From assembly GCA_937902945.1 (NCBI GenBank), contig CALEMD010000062.1:1-14949 (forward strand): 14,949 nucleotides of DNA, read 5' to 3'. The position numbers and the translations under genes are program-made. The stretch is from an uncultured Erysipelotrichaceae bacterium. GTDB lineage: Bacteria > Bacillota_I > Bacilli_A > Erysipelotrichales > Erysipelotrichaceae. Numbering within the stretch: position 1 is the first letter of the stretch; the number at the start of each line of letters is the position of its first letter. The notes under the pieces are model-generated. The model did not search any database. It was not told where the DNA came from and saw only the letters and a program-made list of their open reading frames with translations. Below, one piece after another: positions 6,990 through 13,785 of the stretch.

Positions 6990-7556
6990 CTATATAACAA
7001 TTGCACCAGGAACTTTTGCAAAAGGATCCTTGCTGTTTATATAGTCATAGAACAGAATGCCCTTAAAGTGATCAATTTCATGCTGCAGTACAATGGCAAA
7101 ATATCCTCTTGCTCGGATAGTCACATTTTTGTCAGTCAGAAGGTCATATGCCTGTATCTTCACGCGGGCACTGCGCACAACAAATCCTTCATGTTCATCA
7201 ATGACAGAAAGACAGCCTTCGCCGTTCTCTAGATAGGATTTCTGGACAGAGGATGAAATAATGCGGGGATTGGCAAGCATATATTCGTAATGAAGATCAT
7301 TGCCATCGTTATCTATATCGTTGACTACTACGGCAGTAAGCTGCTTAGGAATGCCAACCTGTATAGCACTGATGCCAACCGCTGCTCTTAGATTTTCTTT
7401 TTCTGCTTTTTCAGGATCAGTAGAATCTTTCACATATTGAAAGAGGTCTCTCAGCAGCTGTGCATCTTCATTGCACAGCGGAAGAGAAACAGGAAGAGAC
7501 TTTTGTCTGATAAGCGGATTATCATCTTTAATAATCGTGTTCTGATTGATTGTCAT
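6990..7556 (-). CDS. def: Peptide deformylase
   Basis: Peptide deformylase removes the formyl group from the initiating methionine of new proteins. Length is 188 residues, the larger type 2 form typical of Gram-positives. Motif 2, EGCLS, is at 113-117 (C115 metal ligand). Motif 3, QHEIDH, is at 158-163 (H159, E160, H163). Motif 1 is divergent: AVGISAIQ at 59-66, where most family members read GxGxAAPQ; the Gln is kept. The frame extends further upstream to 7628. I chose ATG 7554-7556 because GGAG lies 5-6 bp upstream and the extra 24 residues do not resemble the family. It is upstream of rnj on the same strand and divergent from the flavin reductase. Confidence 0.93.
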   Translation of the reverse strand: MTINQNTIIKDDNPLIRQKSLPVSLPLCNEDAQLLRDLFQYVKDSTDPEKAEKENLRAAVGISAIQVGIPKQLTAVVVNDIDNDGNDLHYEYMLANPRIISSSVQKSYLENGEGCLSVIDEHEGFVVRSARVKIQAYDLLTDKNVTIRARGYFAIVLQHEIDHFKGILFYDYINSKDPFAKVPGAIVI

Positions 7557-7572
7557 ATAAACTCCGACGTTT

Positions 7573-7600
7573 ATTTTATCAAAATGACAGCAGATGTCAA
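7573..7600 (-). promoter_or_regulatory. def promoter
   Basis: On the minus strand TTGACA (7595-7600), a 16-bp spacer and TAAAAT (7573-7578) form a good sigma-A promoter. The -10 is also preceded by TGA, making it an extended -10. The predicted start, about 7566, leaves only about 10 nt before the def ATG, so the Shine-Dalgarno would sit at the very 5' end of the mRNA. Confidence 0.65.
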
Positions 7601-7621
7601 AGAAGATACTCGAAATTATTG

Positions 7622-7650
7622 ATGACACTCATTAATACATGTGATATAAA
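7622..7650 (+). promoter_or_regulatory. Promoter of the flavin reductase gene
   Basis: ATGACA (7622-7627) and TATAAA (7645-7650), each one base off consensus, are separated by the ideal 17 bp. The predicted start is near 7657, 24 nt before the ATG and ahead of GGGGAGGA (7669-7676). The promoter is back to back with the def promoter. Confidence 0.65.
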
Positions 7651-7663
7651 TAACATGTGTTAA
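7632..7663. promoter_or_regulatory. Inverted repeat over the flavin reductase promoter, putative operator
   Basis: TTAATACATGT (7632-7642) and ACATGTGTTAA (7653-7663) are inverted with 10 of 11 pairs matching and 10 bp between them, bracketing the -10 box and start site. A repressor dimer here would block transcription. The sequence does not match CIRCE, CtsR, Rex or Fnr-type sites that I recognise, so the protein is unknown. Confidence 0.5.
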
Positions 7664-7680
7664 ATACTGGGGAGGACAAA

Positions 7681-9552
7681 ATGAAGAGAATATACGCGTT
7701 ATTTATGGCTTCAATACTGACTGTGTCTCTAGCAGGATGCAGTACTGGCAGCAAGACTGTATCTGGAACATTCAGCGGTACAGCAAAAGGAATGGGTGAT
7801 GTTACAGTCACTATCACGCTGAAAGATGATGTTATTACAGATGTTCAGGCTGTAGGTGAAAATGAAACAGATGGCATCGGATCAGCAGCAATTGAAAAAC
7901 TGCCGCCGGAAATGGTTTCTGGAAACACAATCAATGTTGATACAGTTACAGGAGCTACAATTACATCTGAAGCAATTATCAGTGCAGCTTCTGCAGCATT
8001 AGAAGCAGCAGGCAAGGATCCAAAGGATTATCAGACAAAAGCATCTGCTTCAGCTGCAGAAGATACCGAAGAGACGGCTGATATCGTCATTGTCGGAGCA
8101 GGCGGAGCTGGAATGACTGCGGCAATAACAGCAGTCAATGCAGGCAGCAGTGTTATTGTGGTTGAAAGTCAGGCCATGGTAGGAGGCAATTCTGCACGTT
8201 CTACAGGCGGATTGAATGCTGCGGGAACAGAAGCACAGCAGCAGAACACATTTGATGAGGCGGCTGGAGTAGAAAAGACACTTGCCTCAGCTGCAGACAA
8301 GTATGCAGACAATGAGACAATCACTGCACTTGCGGCAAAAGTAAAAGATCAATGGGATGCATACCAGAGCAATCCATCCGGTTACTTTGATTCTGTAGAA
8401 CTGATGGAACTTGATACGATGATCGGCGGCAAGGGCATCAATAATCCTGAGCTTGTACAGACACTCTGTGCCAATTCAAGCGATGCAATTGACTGGCTCG
8501 CTTCCATCAATGCAAATCTGACAAGTGTATCGAGTTTTGGCGGAGCATCCGTCAAGCGCATTCATCGTCCTGTCAATGCTGAGGGAAAAACAGTAGCAGT
8601 AGGATCCTATCTGATTCCGATTCTTGAGAAGACATTGAGTGATGCAGGCGTTCAGGTTATGCTCAATACAACTGCAGATTCAATTCTTGTTGACGATAAA
8701 GGAAACGCAGTTGGCATTACTGCAAAGGGAGCAGACGGACAGACTGTTACAATTCACGCATCTGCAGTCATACTTGCGACAGGTGGTTTTGGCGCAAATC
8801 TGGATATGGTCGCAGAATTGAAACCTGAACTGAAAGGATTCATGACAACGAATGCCCCAGGAGCTCAAGGTCAGGGAATTGTTATGGCTGAAGCAGTCGG
8901 TGCAGGTGTTGTAGATATGGATCAGATTCAGATCCATCCAACAGTGCAGTTTGATTCAGCAGCATTGATAACAGAAGGTCTGCGCGGAGATGGCGCAATT
9001 CTAGTCAATGCGGAAGGTAAGCGTTTCATCGATGAAGTTGGAACACGTGATGTTGTTTCGGCTGCTGAAATTGCTCAGACAGGAAGCTATTCATGGCTGA
9101 TCATTGATCAGAAGATGGTAGATGCTTCCAGCGTTATTCAGGGATATATCAGCAAAGGATATACCATCAGCGGAGAAACAGCAGAAGAACTCGCTGCAGC
9201 AATCAACGTTGACAGTGCATCACTTGCAGAAACACTGAAGACATGGAATGCAGCAGTTGCAGCTGAAAGCGATCCAGAATTCAACCGTACTTCATTTGCT
9301 GAACCTCTTGATACAGCACCATATTATGCAATCAAGGTTACAGCAGGAGTGCACCACACAATGGGCGGCTTGACAATCAGCCCAAATACAGAAGTATTGA
9401 ACACCGAAGGAAATGTCATTCCAGGATTGTATGCTGCTGGAGAAATTACAGGCGGCGTGCATGGCGCAAACCGTCTTGGCGGCAATGCAGTAACAGACTT
9501 TGTTGTGTTTGGCAGAATCGCTGGCACGAATGCAAGCGCATATGTTAAATAA
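7681..9552 (+). CDS. Lipoprotein flavin reductase: FMN-binding domain plus fumarate reductase-type FAD domain
   Basis: This is a probable cell-surface reductase that uses fumarate or a similar unsaturated acid as electron acceptor. Of 623 residues, the first 20 form a lipoprotein signal peptide (lipobox LAGC, C20). An FMN_bind domain follows (about 25-110), with DTVTGAT at 87-93, the site where ApbE-type transferases link FMN covalently to threonine (T93). A linker leads to a FAD_binding_2 reductase domain, starting with IVGAGGAGMTAA (137-148). Active-site residues align with Shewanella Fcc3: H419, T431/E432, R435, the proton donor R456, H558 and R598. L429 replaces Met375 of Fcc3, whereas urocanate reductase has Tyr there. 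There is no haem-binding CxxCH. ATG 7681 has GGGGAGGA upstream; an in-frame GTG at 7657 is not needed. The gene is monocistronic. Confidence 0.9.
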   Translation: MKRIYALFMASILTVSLAGCSTGSKTVSGTFSGTAKGMGDVTVTITLKDDVITDVQAVGENETDGIGSAAIEKLPPEMVSGNTINVDTVTGATITSEAIISAASAALEAAGKDPKDYQTKASASAAEDTEETADIVIVGAGGAGMTAAITAVNAGSSVIVVESQAMVGGNSARSTGGLNAAGTEAQQQNTFDEAAGVEKTLASAADKYADNETITALAAKVKDQWDAYQSNPSGYFDSVELMELDTMIGGKGINNPELVQTLCANSSDAIDWLASINANLTSVSSFGGASVKRIHRPVNAEGKTVAVGSYLIPILEKTLSDAGVQVMLNTTADSILVDDKGNAVGITAKGADGQTVTIHASAVILATGGFGANLDMVAELKPELKGFMTTNAPGAQGQGIVMAEAVGAGVVDMDQIQIHPTVQFDSAALITEGLRGDGAILVNAEGKRFIDEVGTRDVVSAAEIAQTGSYSWLIIDQKMVDASSVIQGYISKGYTISGETAEELAAAINVDSASLAETLKTWNAAVAAESDPEFNRTSFAEPLDTAPYYAIKVTAGVHHTMGGLTISPNTEVLNTEGNVIPGLYAAGEITGGVHGANRLGGNAVTDFVVFGRIAGTNASAYVK

Positions 9553-9579
9553 AAACTGAATTCGATCCTATAATCATCG

Positions 9580-9617
9580 AAACTCTGCTGTATGCATATG
9601 CAGCAGAGTTTTTATTT
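9580..9617 (+). terminator. Strong terminator after the flavin reductase gene
   Basis: AAACTCTGCTG (9580-9590) pairs perfectly with CAGCAGAGTTT (9601-9611) around a 10-base loop, followed by TTATTT. It starts 28 bp after the stop codon and isolates the flavin reductase from ftsW. Confidence 0.92.
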
Positions 9618-9703
9618 GCACTGACTGAATATGAAATTCATAGGAAAACAGCAAGGAAAGCAAAATGGTGATCCAAAACCATGAATCTTCAGCTGCGAAG
9701 TTG

Positions 9704-9712
9704 TGCTAAAAT
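9704..9712 (+). promoter_or_regulatory. Extended -10 promoter immediately before ftsW
   Basis: TGCTAAAAT is an extended -10 (TGn plus TAAAAT) ending only 8 bp before the ATG at 9721. I see no convincing -35 at 16-18 bp. A start at about 9719 would give a transcript with at most a 2-nt leader. The rest of the gap from 9618 holds no gene, only small palindromes such as ATGAAATTCAT and an ATGGT/ACCAT hairpin. Confidence 0.5.
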
Positions 9713-9720
9713 AATTTCAC

Positions 9721-10947
9721 ATGACAGCGAGTGCACAGGAAGAGACCGTAAGACGCGAAAAGAAACAGACACTTTCCATGCGTATGCCGAAAGGCTACGA
9801 CCGATGGATTTATTTTTCAATGCTGTTTCTGATCGGTTTCGGAATACTGATGATAGCCAGTGCTTCTATGGGACTTGAGGTAGGGGACAGCGGCTATCTA
9901 TTGAAAACTGTTGTGAAGCAGATTATCTTTGGTATTGCCGGCTATATTGCAGTTCTGGTTTTAGCAGGAAGATTCCGACTGGAATGGCTGCGTTCAATGA
10001 ACTTTCTGTTTGTGATAGGAATTACAGGTTTTGCGCTGGTATTCACTCTGGCATTTTCTTCAGCCGGCGGAGCTCAGGCGTGGATCCGTCTGCCGATTCC
10101 AGGTATTGAAGTATCTATTCAGCCATCTGAATTTGCTAAGATCATGGCAATATTGATTGTGGCTGCTTACCTGGGTGATGTAAAAGTGCAGTTTAAGACC
10201 ACTTGGCTTCTTGTCAGAAGACCCGTCTATATTCTGCTTGCCTATGTTTTTATCATTCTTGTTCTTGAATCAGACTTTGGGTCTGCGGCTGTACTGGCAG
10301 CAATTTCCTATATATGCTTCCTAATCCCTTCAAATAAACAGCTCAGGCATATGCAAAGAGGTATGGTAATCGGCCTTGCAGTCATTCTGGGATTGGCTGT
10401 ATTCATGCTTACCCCATATGGAGAAGCAATCATCGGCATGCTGCCTCTGCAGGAATACCAGATCAACCGCATCTATTCTTCTATCAATCCTTTCAGTGAT
10501 CAGTACGGTTCTGGCTATCAGCTGATCAACGGCCTTGTATCCTTTGCCAGCGGCGGATGGTTTGGTGTTGGCTTTGGCAACAGTGTTAGAAAGTATACGA
10601 ATTTTCCTGCCGCAAACACAGATTTTATCCTTGCTATTATTGTCGAGGAACTTGGGTTTATTGGTTTTCTGATGATACTTGTGCCATACTGCATTATCAT
10701 TTTCCGACTGATGAATTATGCATTGAAGATCAGAAACGAAAAAGCAAAGATCATTCTAATCGGAGTTGCTATGTATTTTCTGCTTCATTTCATATTGAAT
10801 GTCGGCGGCGTAACCGGACTGATTCCGCTGACGGGTGTTCCACTGCTGATGATATCTGCCGGAGGAAGCTCCACACTTGCGGCTATGAGTGCGCTAGGCA
10901 TTGCCCAGGCGATTATATCCAGATATAAAAGAGGACTGATAGAATGA
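9721..10947 (+). CDS. ftsW: SEDS-family peptidoglycan glycosyltransferase (FtsW/RodA)
   Basis: This integral membrane enzyme polymerises lipid II into glycan strands together with a class B penicillin-binding protein, at the septum (FtsW) or side wall (RodA). Of 408 residues, a charged cytoplasmic N-terminus (1-27) precedes about ten membrane segments. SEDS motifs are QAWIRLP and IQPSEFAK (119-140), ESDFGSA (183-189), NPFSDQYGSGYQLI (256-269; D260 aligns with the essential Asp297 of E. coli FtsW), GVGFGNS (282-288), NTDFILAIIVEELG (299-312) and TGVPLLMISAGGSS (371-384). The extracellular motif is closer to FtsW than to RodA, but position alone cannot decide. ATG 9721 is the first possible start, since TAA lies in frame at 9712. 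No Shine-Dalgarno precedes it. The next in-frame ATG (9778) also lacks one. It overlaps rsmD by 4 bp. Confidence 0.92.
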   Translation: MTASAQEETVRREKKQTLSMRMPKGYDRWIYFSMLFLIGFGILMIASASMGLEVGDSGYLLKTVVKQIIFGIAGYIAVLVLAGRFRLEWLRSMNFLFVIGITGFALVFTLAFSSAGGAQAWIRLPIPGIEVSIQPSEFAKIMAILIVAAYLGDVKVQFKTTWLLVRRPVYILLAYVFIILVLESDFGSAAVLAAISYICFLIPSNKQLRHMQRGMVIGLAVILGLAVFMLTPYGEAIIGMLPLQEYQINRIYSSINPFSDQYGSGYQLINGLVSFASGGWFGVGFGNSVRKYTNFPAANTDFILAIIVEELGFIGFLMILVPYCIIIFRLMNYALKIRNEKAKIILIGVAMYFLLHFILNVGGVTGLIPLTGVPLLMISAGGSSTLAAMSALGIAQAIISRYKRGLIE

Positions 10948-11495
10948 GAATCATTGCTGGAGAATTTGCATCGCGAAAGCTCTTGACCCGCGAGGGGATG
11001 GAAACAAGACCGACGCTGGACAAGGTTAAGGAAGCTGTATTTTCAAGTCTTGGCACATATTTTGATGGGGGCACAGTGCTGGATCTGTATGCAGGAAGTG
11101 GGGCTATCGGTCTAGAAGCACTGAGCAGAGGAATGCGGAAGGCAATATTTGTTGATTCCTCACGCGATGCAATTCGAGTCATCAAGGAAAATGTCAATGC
11201 ATTGAAAGTCAATGATCGCTGCCGCATACTGAATATGAAAGCACAAGCAGCTCTTGAAATACTGCAGGAAGAGGATATTACAGCGGATTTGATTTATCTT
11301 GATCCGCCATATGCAAAGCAGCGTATGAATGATATTCTGGCATTTTTAGACAGCAGTGATATTATAAAGCATGGTTCTTTGATCCTATTGGAATCGAGCA
11401 AAGATGATTCCTTTGAAGCTGATCTGAACAGAATATATAAATATAAGGAAAAGGTGTACGGGATCACTAGGATCACGTACTGTACAGTAAGGTGA
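10944..11495 (+). CDS. rsmD: 16S rRNA (guanine966-N2)-methyltransferase
   Basis: RsmD uses S-adenosylmethionine to methylate N2 of G966 of 16S rRNA in the small ribosomal subunit. It has 183 residues, the family length. MRIIAGEFASRKL and TRPTLDKVKEAVFSSL (21-36) form the typical N-terminus. VLDLYAGSGAIGLEALSRG (45-63) is the SAM-binding motif I, and LDPPY (119-123) is the catalytic N-methyltransferase motif. The ATG overlaps the ftsW stop (ATGA), and GAGGA lies 8 bp upstream inside ftsW, so translation is probably coupled. coaD follows after 5 bp, and the rsmD-coaD pair is common in bacteria. Confidence 0.96.
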   Translation: MRIIAGEFASRKLLTREGMETRPTLDKVKEAVFSSLGTYFDGGTVLDLYAGSGAIGLEALSRGMRKAIFVDSSRDAIRVIKENVNALKVNDRCRILNMKAQAALEILQEEDITADLIYLDPPYAKQRMNDILAFLDSSDIIKHGSLILLESSKDDSFEADLNRIYKYKEKVYGITRITYCTVR

Positions 11496-11500
11496 AGAAT

Positions 11501-11989
11501 ATGAAGGCATGCTATCCTGGAACATTTGATCCAATTACCTATGGACATCTTGATATTATTGAACGGGCAAGCAGAATGTTCGATGAAGTGGCGGTACTGA
11601 TCATGGTGAATCCCCGCAAGCAATGTCTATTTACAGAAGAAGAAAGAGTGCAGATGATCTATCAAGGTCTGCAGGAAATGAATTGCGGAAAGAACATCAC
11701 TGTTCTTGTCGGCAATGGACTGACAGTTGATTACGCAAAGAAAATCAATGCTGGAGTTATCATCCGTGGCATCAGAGCGGTCTCTGACTATGAATATGAA
11801 CTGCAGCAGGCAACTGCCAATATGCTGCTTGACGAGGATATCGAAACACTATTCTTTGTTGCAAGGCCTCAGTATTCCTTCCTCAGTTCCTCAGTAGTGA
11901 AGGAAATAGCGCTCAATGGAGGAGACATTTCCAAGCTTCTGCCGAAGGGAATAAAGGAATCGGTAGAGGCAAAAATGAAACAGCAATGA
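11501..11989 (+). CDS. coaD: Phosphopantetheine adenylyltransferase
   Basis: CoaD transfers AMP from ATP to 4'-phosphopantetheine, giving dephospho-CoA, the penultimate step of coenzyme A synthesis. It has 162 residues, against about 160 in E. coli. ACYPGTFDPITYGHLDII (3-20) carries the TxGH nucleotidyltransferase motif (TYGH, 13-16). RGIRAVSDYEYE (89-100) and YSFLSSSVVKE (125-135) are family signatures for substrate and phosphate binding. ATG 11501 is chosen over the in-frame GTG at 11492 because that GTG lies in the Shine-Dalgarno AAGGTGA (11489-11495), and 11501 gives the usual N-terminus. It is the last gene of the ftsW-rsmD-coaD unit, closed by a terminator. Confidence 0.96.
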   Translation: MKACYPGTFDPITYGHLDIIERASRMFDEVAVLIMVNPRKQCLFTEEERVQMIYQGLQEMNCGKNITVLVGNGLTVDYAKKINAGVIIRGIRAVSDYEYELQQATANMLLDEDIETLFFVARPQYSFLSSSVVKEIALNGGDISKLLPKGIKESVEAKMKQQ

Positions 11990-12016
11990 GAGGGTTCGAA
12001 AGACCCTTTTTATTTT
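11989..12016 (+). terminator. Terminator after coaD
   Basis: AGGGT (11991-11995) pairs with ACCCT (12003-12007), extended by an A-U and a G-U pair at the base, followed by TTTTATTTT. It separates the ftsW-rsmD-coaD unit from the heat-shock operon promoter, which begins about 25 bp later. Confidence 0.8.
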
Positions 12017-12026
12017 GCGAAAAATG

Positions 12027-12053
12027 TTAGCATTCAAATATTGACAGTGCTAA
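12027..12053. promoter_or_regulatory. CIRCE operator 1 of hrcA-grpE-dnaK, over the -35 box
   Basis: TTAGCATTC (12027-12035), nine bases and CAGTGCTAA (12045-12053) each differ from the CIRCE arms at one position, with exact spacing. The right arm begins with the CA of the -35 TTGACA. This is the autoregulatory site expected for HrcA. Confidence 0.9.
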
Positions 12054-12069
12054 ACAGCAGGGTTATACT
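12041..12069 (+). promoter_or_regulatory. hrcA-grpE-dnaK promoter
   Basis: TTGACA (12041-12046), a 17-bp spacer and TATACT (12064-12069) form a near-ideal sigma-A promoter, with a predicted start at about 12076. It is bracketed by two CIRCE elements, one over the -35 and one over the start site and leader. Confidence 0.88.
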
Positions 12070-12070
12070 G

Positions 12071-12097
12071 TTAGCAGGCATCGAGGAAGAGTGCTAA
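12071..12097. promoter_or_regulatory. CIRCE operator 2 of hrcA-grpE-dnaK, over the start site and leader
   Basis: TTAGCAGGC (12071-12079), nine bases and GAGTGCTAA (12089-12097) have the exact CIRCE spacing. The right arm is a perfect consensus and the left has two mismatches. It begins 2 bp after the -10 box and ends directly at the Shine-Dalgarno AAGGAGG (12098-12104). The centre is 44 bp from that of CIRCE 1. Confidence 0.85.
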
Positions 12098-12111
12098 AAG
12101 GAGGCTGAGGA

Positions 12112-13146
12112 ATGCTGACACCAAGAAGAATTGAAATATTCAAAGCTATCGTGGATGAATACATCCGTACAGCCGAACCTGTAGGATCAAAAACACTGCA
12201 GCAGAAGTACCATATGCCATATTCCAGTGCCACAATCCGCAATGATATGCAGCAGCTTGAAGAAATGGGCTATCTTGAAAAAACCCACACATCAAGCGGC
12301 AGAGTAGTCAGCACGGCCGGTTACAAGTTTTACTGCGAGAATCTTTTAGAAGATTCGCAGATTGATCAGAAGATGGCTGTTGCAATCCGCAGCGCTTTCG
12401 ACATCAGCAACTTGAATATGGATGATGCTGTTCGCCAGAGCTGTAAAATACTTTCAGAAATGACAAATATGACAACTGGCGCAATCGGCCCAGATTCACA
12501 GAGCCAATTGATGGAGCATATCAAACTGTTCCCAGTGGATGAAAGAAACGCAGTATGTGTCTTCATTACCAATACCGGTCATACAGAAACTAAGAATTTC
12601 CATTTTGAACAGAATGTATCTGTAAAGGATATTCAAAACTGTACAGATATACTGAACGACAAATTGAAGAATGTTGCAATTCTGAATCTTGTCGATAAGA
12701 TGAAGGAAATCAAACCGGAGCTGAGCAGTGTTGTGAAGCAGCATGAAATGCTGTTCGCTGCATTTGTAAAAGCGTTTGTCAAATTTGCCAATGAGAACGT
12801 ATACTTCTCCGGCAAAGACAAGATGCTGTACCAGCCTGAATTCTCGGATATAGACAAGCTTAAAAAGCTGATGGGTCTATTAGAAGATGCAAGCGTATGG
12901 CGCAAGCTTGACAGAAATGAAAATGCTGTAGCTCTAAAGACAGCAAAAGGCGCTGAACTGACATGGATCAATGATGTGGCAGTCATACGCAGTACATTCC
13001 ATGTCAATAAGAATGAGACCGGACAGCTGATGGTTGTCGGTCCAAGCAGAATGAATTATGAACAGGTCGTAACGATGATTGAATATGCTGCCGGCCTGAT
13101 AGAGAAACTTTACCAGAATAAAGGAGGAGGCAGTCAGAATGAATGA
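12112..13146 (+). CDS. hrcA: Heat-inducible transcription repressor HrcA
   Basis: HrcA represses class I heat-shock genes by binding CIRCE and is kept active by the GroE chaperonin. It has 344 residues. The N-terminal winged helix (about 1-75) contains EYIRTAEPVGSKTL, SSATIRNDMQQLEEMGYLEKTH (recognition helix at 38-46) and HTSSGRV (59-65), all family signatures. The GAF-like dimerisation and regulatory part makes up the rest, with FHVNKNETGQLMVVGPSRMNYEQV near the C-terminus. ATG 12112 follows AAGGAGG by 7 bp. It is the first gene of the operon and overlaps grpE by 8 bp. Control is by two CIRCE boxes at its own promoter, hence autoregulation. Confidence 0.97.
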   Translation: MLTPRRIEIFKAIVDEYIRTAEPVGSKTLQQKYHMPYSSATIRNDMQQLEEMGYLEKTHTSSGRVVSTAGYKFYCENLLEDSQIDQKMAVAIRSAFDISNLNMDDAVRQSCKILSEMTNMTTGAIGPDSQSQLMEHIKLFPVDERNAVCVFITNTGHTETKNFHFEQNVSVKDIQNCTDILNDKLKNVAILNLVDKMKEIKPELSSVVKQHEMLFAAFVKAFVKFANENVYFSGKDKMLYQPEFSDIDKLKKLMGLLEDASVWRKLDRNENAVALKTAKGAELTWINDVAVIRSTFHVNKNETGQLMVVGPSRMNYEQVVTMIEYAAGLIEKLYQNKGGGSQNE

Positions 13147-13768
13147 AGAAAAGCAGGATTGCTCAGTAAACGATACAAGTCAGAAAGTACAGGAAAGCGA
13201 TACAGAGAAGAAATCTGACGCTGCAAAGACTGAAGAAGCAAAGCCTTCTCAGGAAAAAGCACAGGAAACACATCATGAAGAAAAGAAGCATGATAAGCAT
13301 CATCGCGAATCTGAGATAGAAGATCTGAGAAATCAGATACAGGATCTGCAGGGCAATGTAGAGTCATTGAAGAATGAATATGCAAGAGCATATGCAGATA
13401 CGCAGAACATGCGCAAGAGACTGACAGCCGATTTTGATCAGCAGAAGAAATATCGAATACAGGACTTTGCATTGGATATACTGCCGGTACTGGACAACTG
13501 CGAAAGAGCACTGAATCAGAAAACAGAAGATGAAGCTTATCGTAAGGGAGTTCAGATGATCTATGATCAGCTGACAGCCGCATTGAAGAAAGAAGGCGTC
13601 ATTGAAATAGACGCATTGAATCAGCCGTTTGATCCCAACCTGCATCAGGCTCTGATGACAGAGAAAAAAGAAGGCATACAGGCGGGAATGGTAACAGAAG
13701 TACTTCAGAAAGGATACAAACTGAAAGACCGGCTGCTTAGAGCAGCAATGGTTAAGGTCAGCGAATAA
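13139..13768 (+). CDS. grpE: Nucleotide exchange factor GrpE
   Basis: GrpE drives ADP release from DnaK and acts as a dimer. It has 209 residues. The first 58 or so are highly charged, low complexity and probably disordered, with five histidines between residues 45 and 55. A long coiled coil follows (about 58-105, EIEDLRNQIQDLQGNVESLK). DILPVLDNCERAL (113-125) is the four-helix-bundle signature. The beta-wing domain ends with NLHQALM and TEVLQKGYKLKDRLLRAAMVKV (186-207), the family's C-terminal signature. ATG 13139 follows GGAGGAGG by 8 bp and overlaps the end of hrcA (13139-13146), which suggests coupled translation. dnaK follows after 17 bp. Confidence 0.97.
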   Translation: MNEEKQDCSVNDTSQKVQESDTEKKSDAAKTEEAKPSQEKAQETHHEEKKHDKHHRESEIEDLRNQIQDLQGNVESLKNEYARAYADTQNMRKRLTADFDQQKKYRIQDFALDILPVLDNCERALNQKTEDEAYRKGVQMIYDQLTAALKKEGVIEIDALNQPFDPNLHQALMTEKKEGIQAGMVTEVLQKGYKLKDRLLRAAMVKVSE

Positions 13769-13785
13769 AACAGGAGGATAAATAT

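Noticed and set aside
7557..7628. A 24-residue N-terminal extension of peptide deformylase
   Set aside because: The extension overlaps the predicted def promoter and Shine-Dalgarno and does not look like the family.
9634..9690. Small palindromes before ftsW (ATGAAATTCAT and ATGGT...ACCAT)
   Set aside because: They are short, AT-rich and without a T tract or promoter alignment; chance occurrence is likely.
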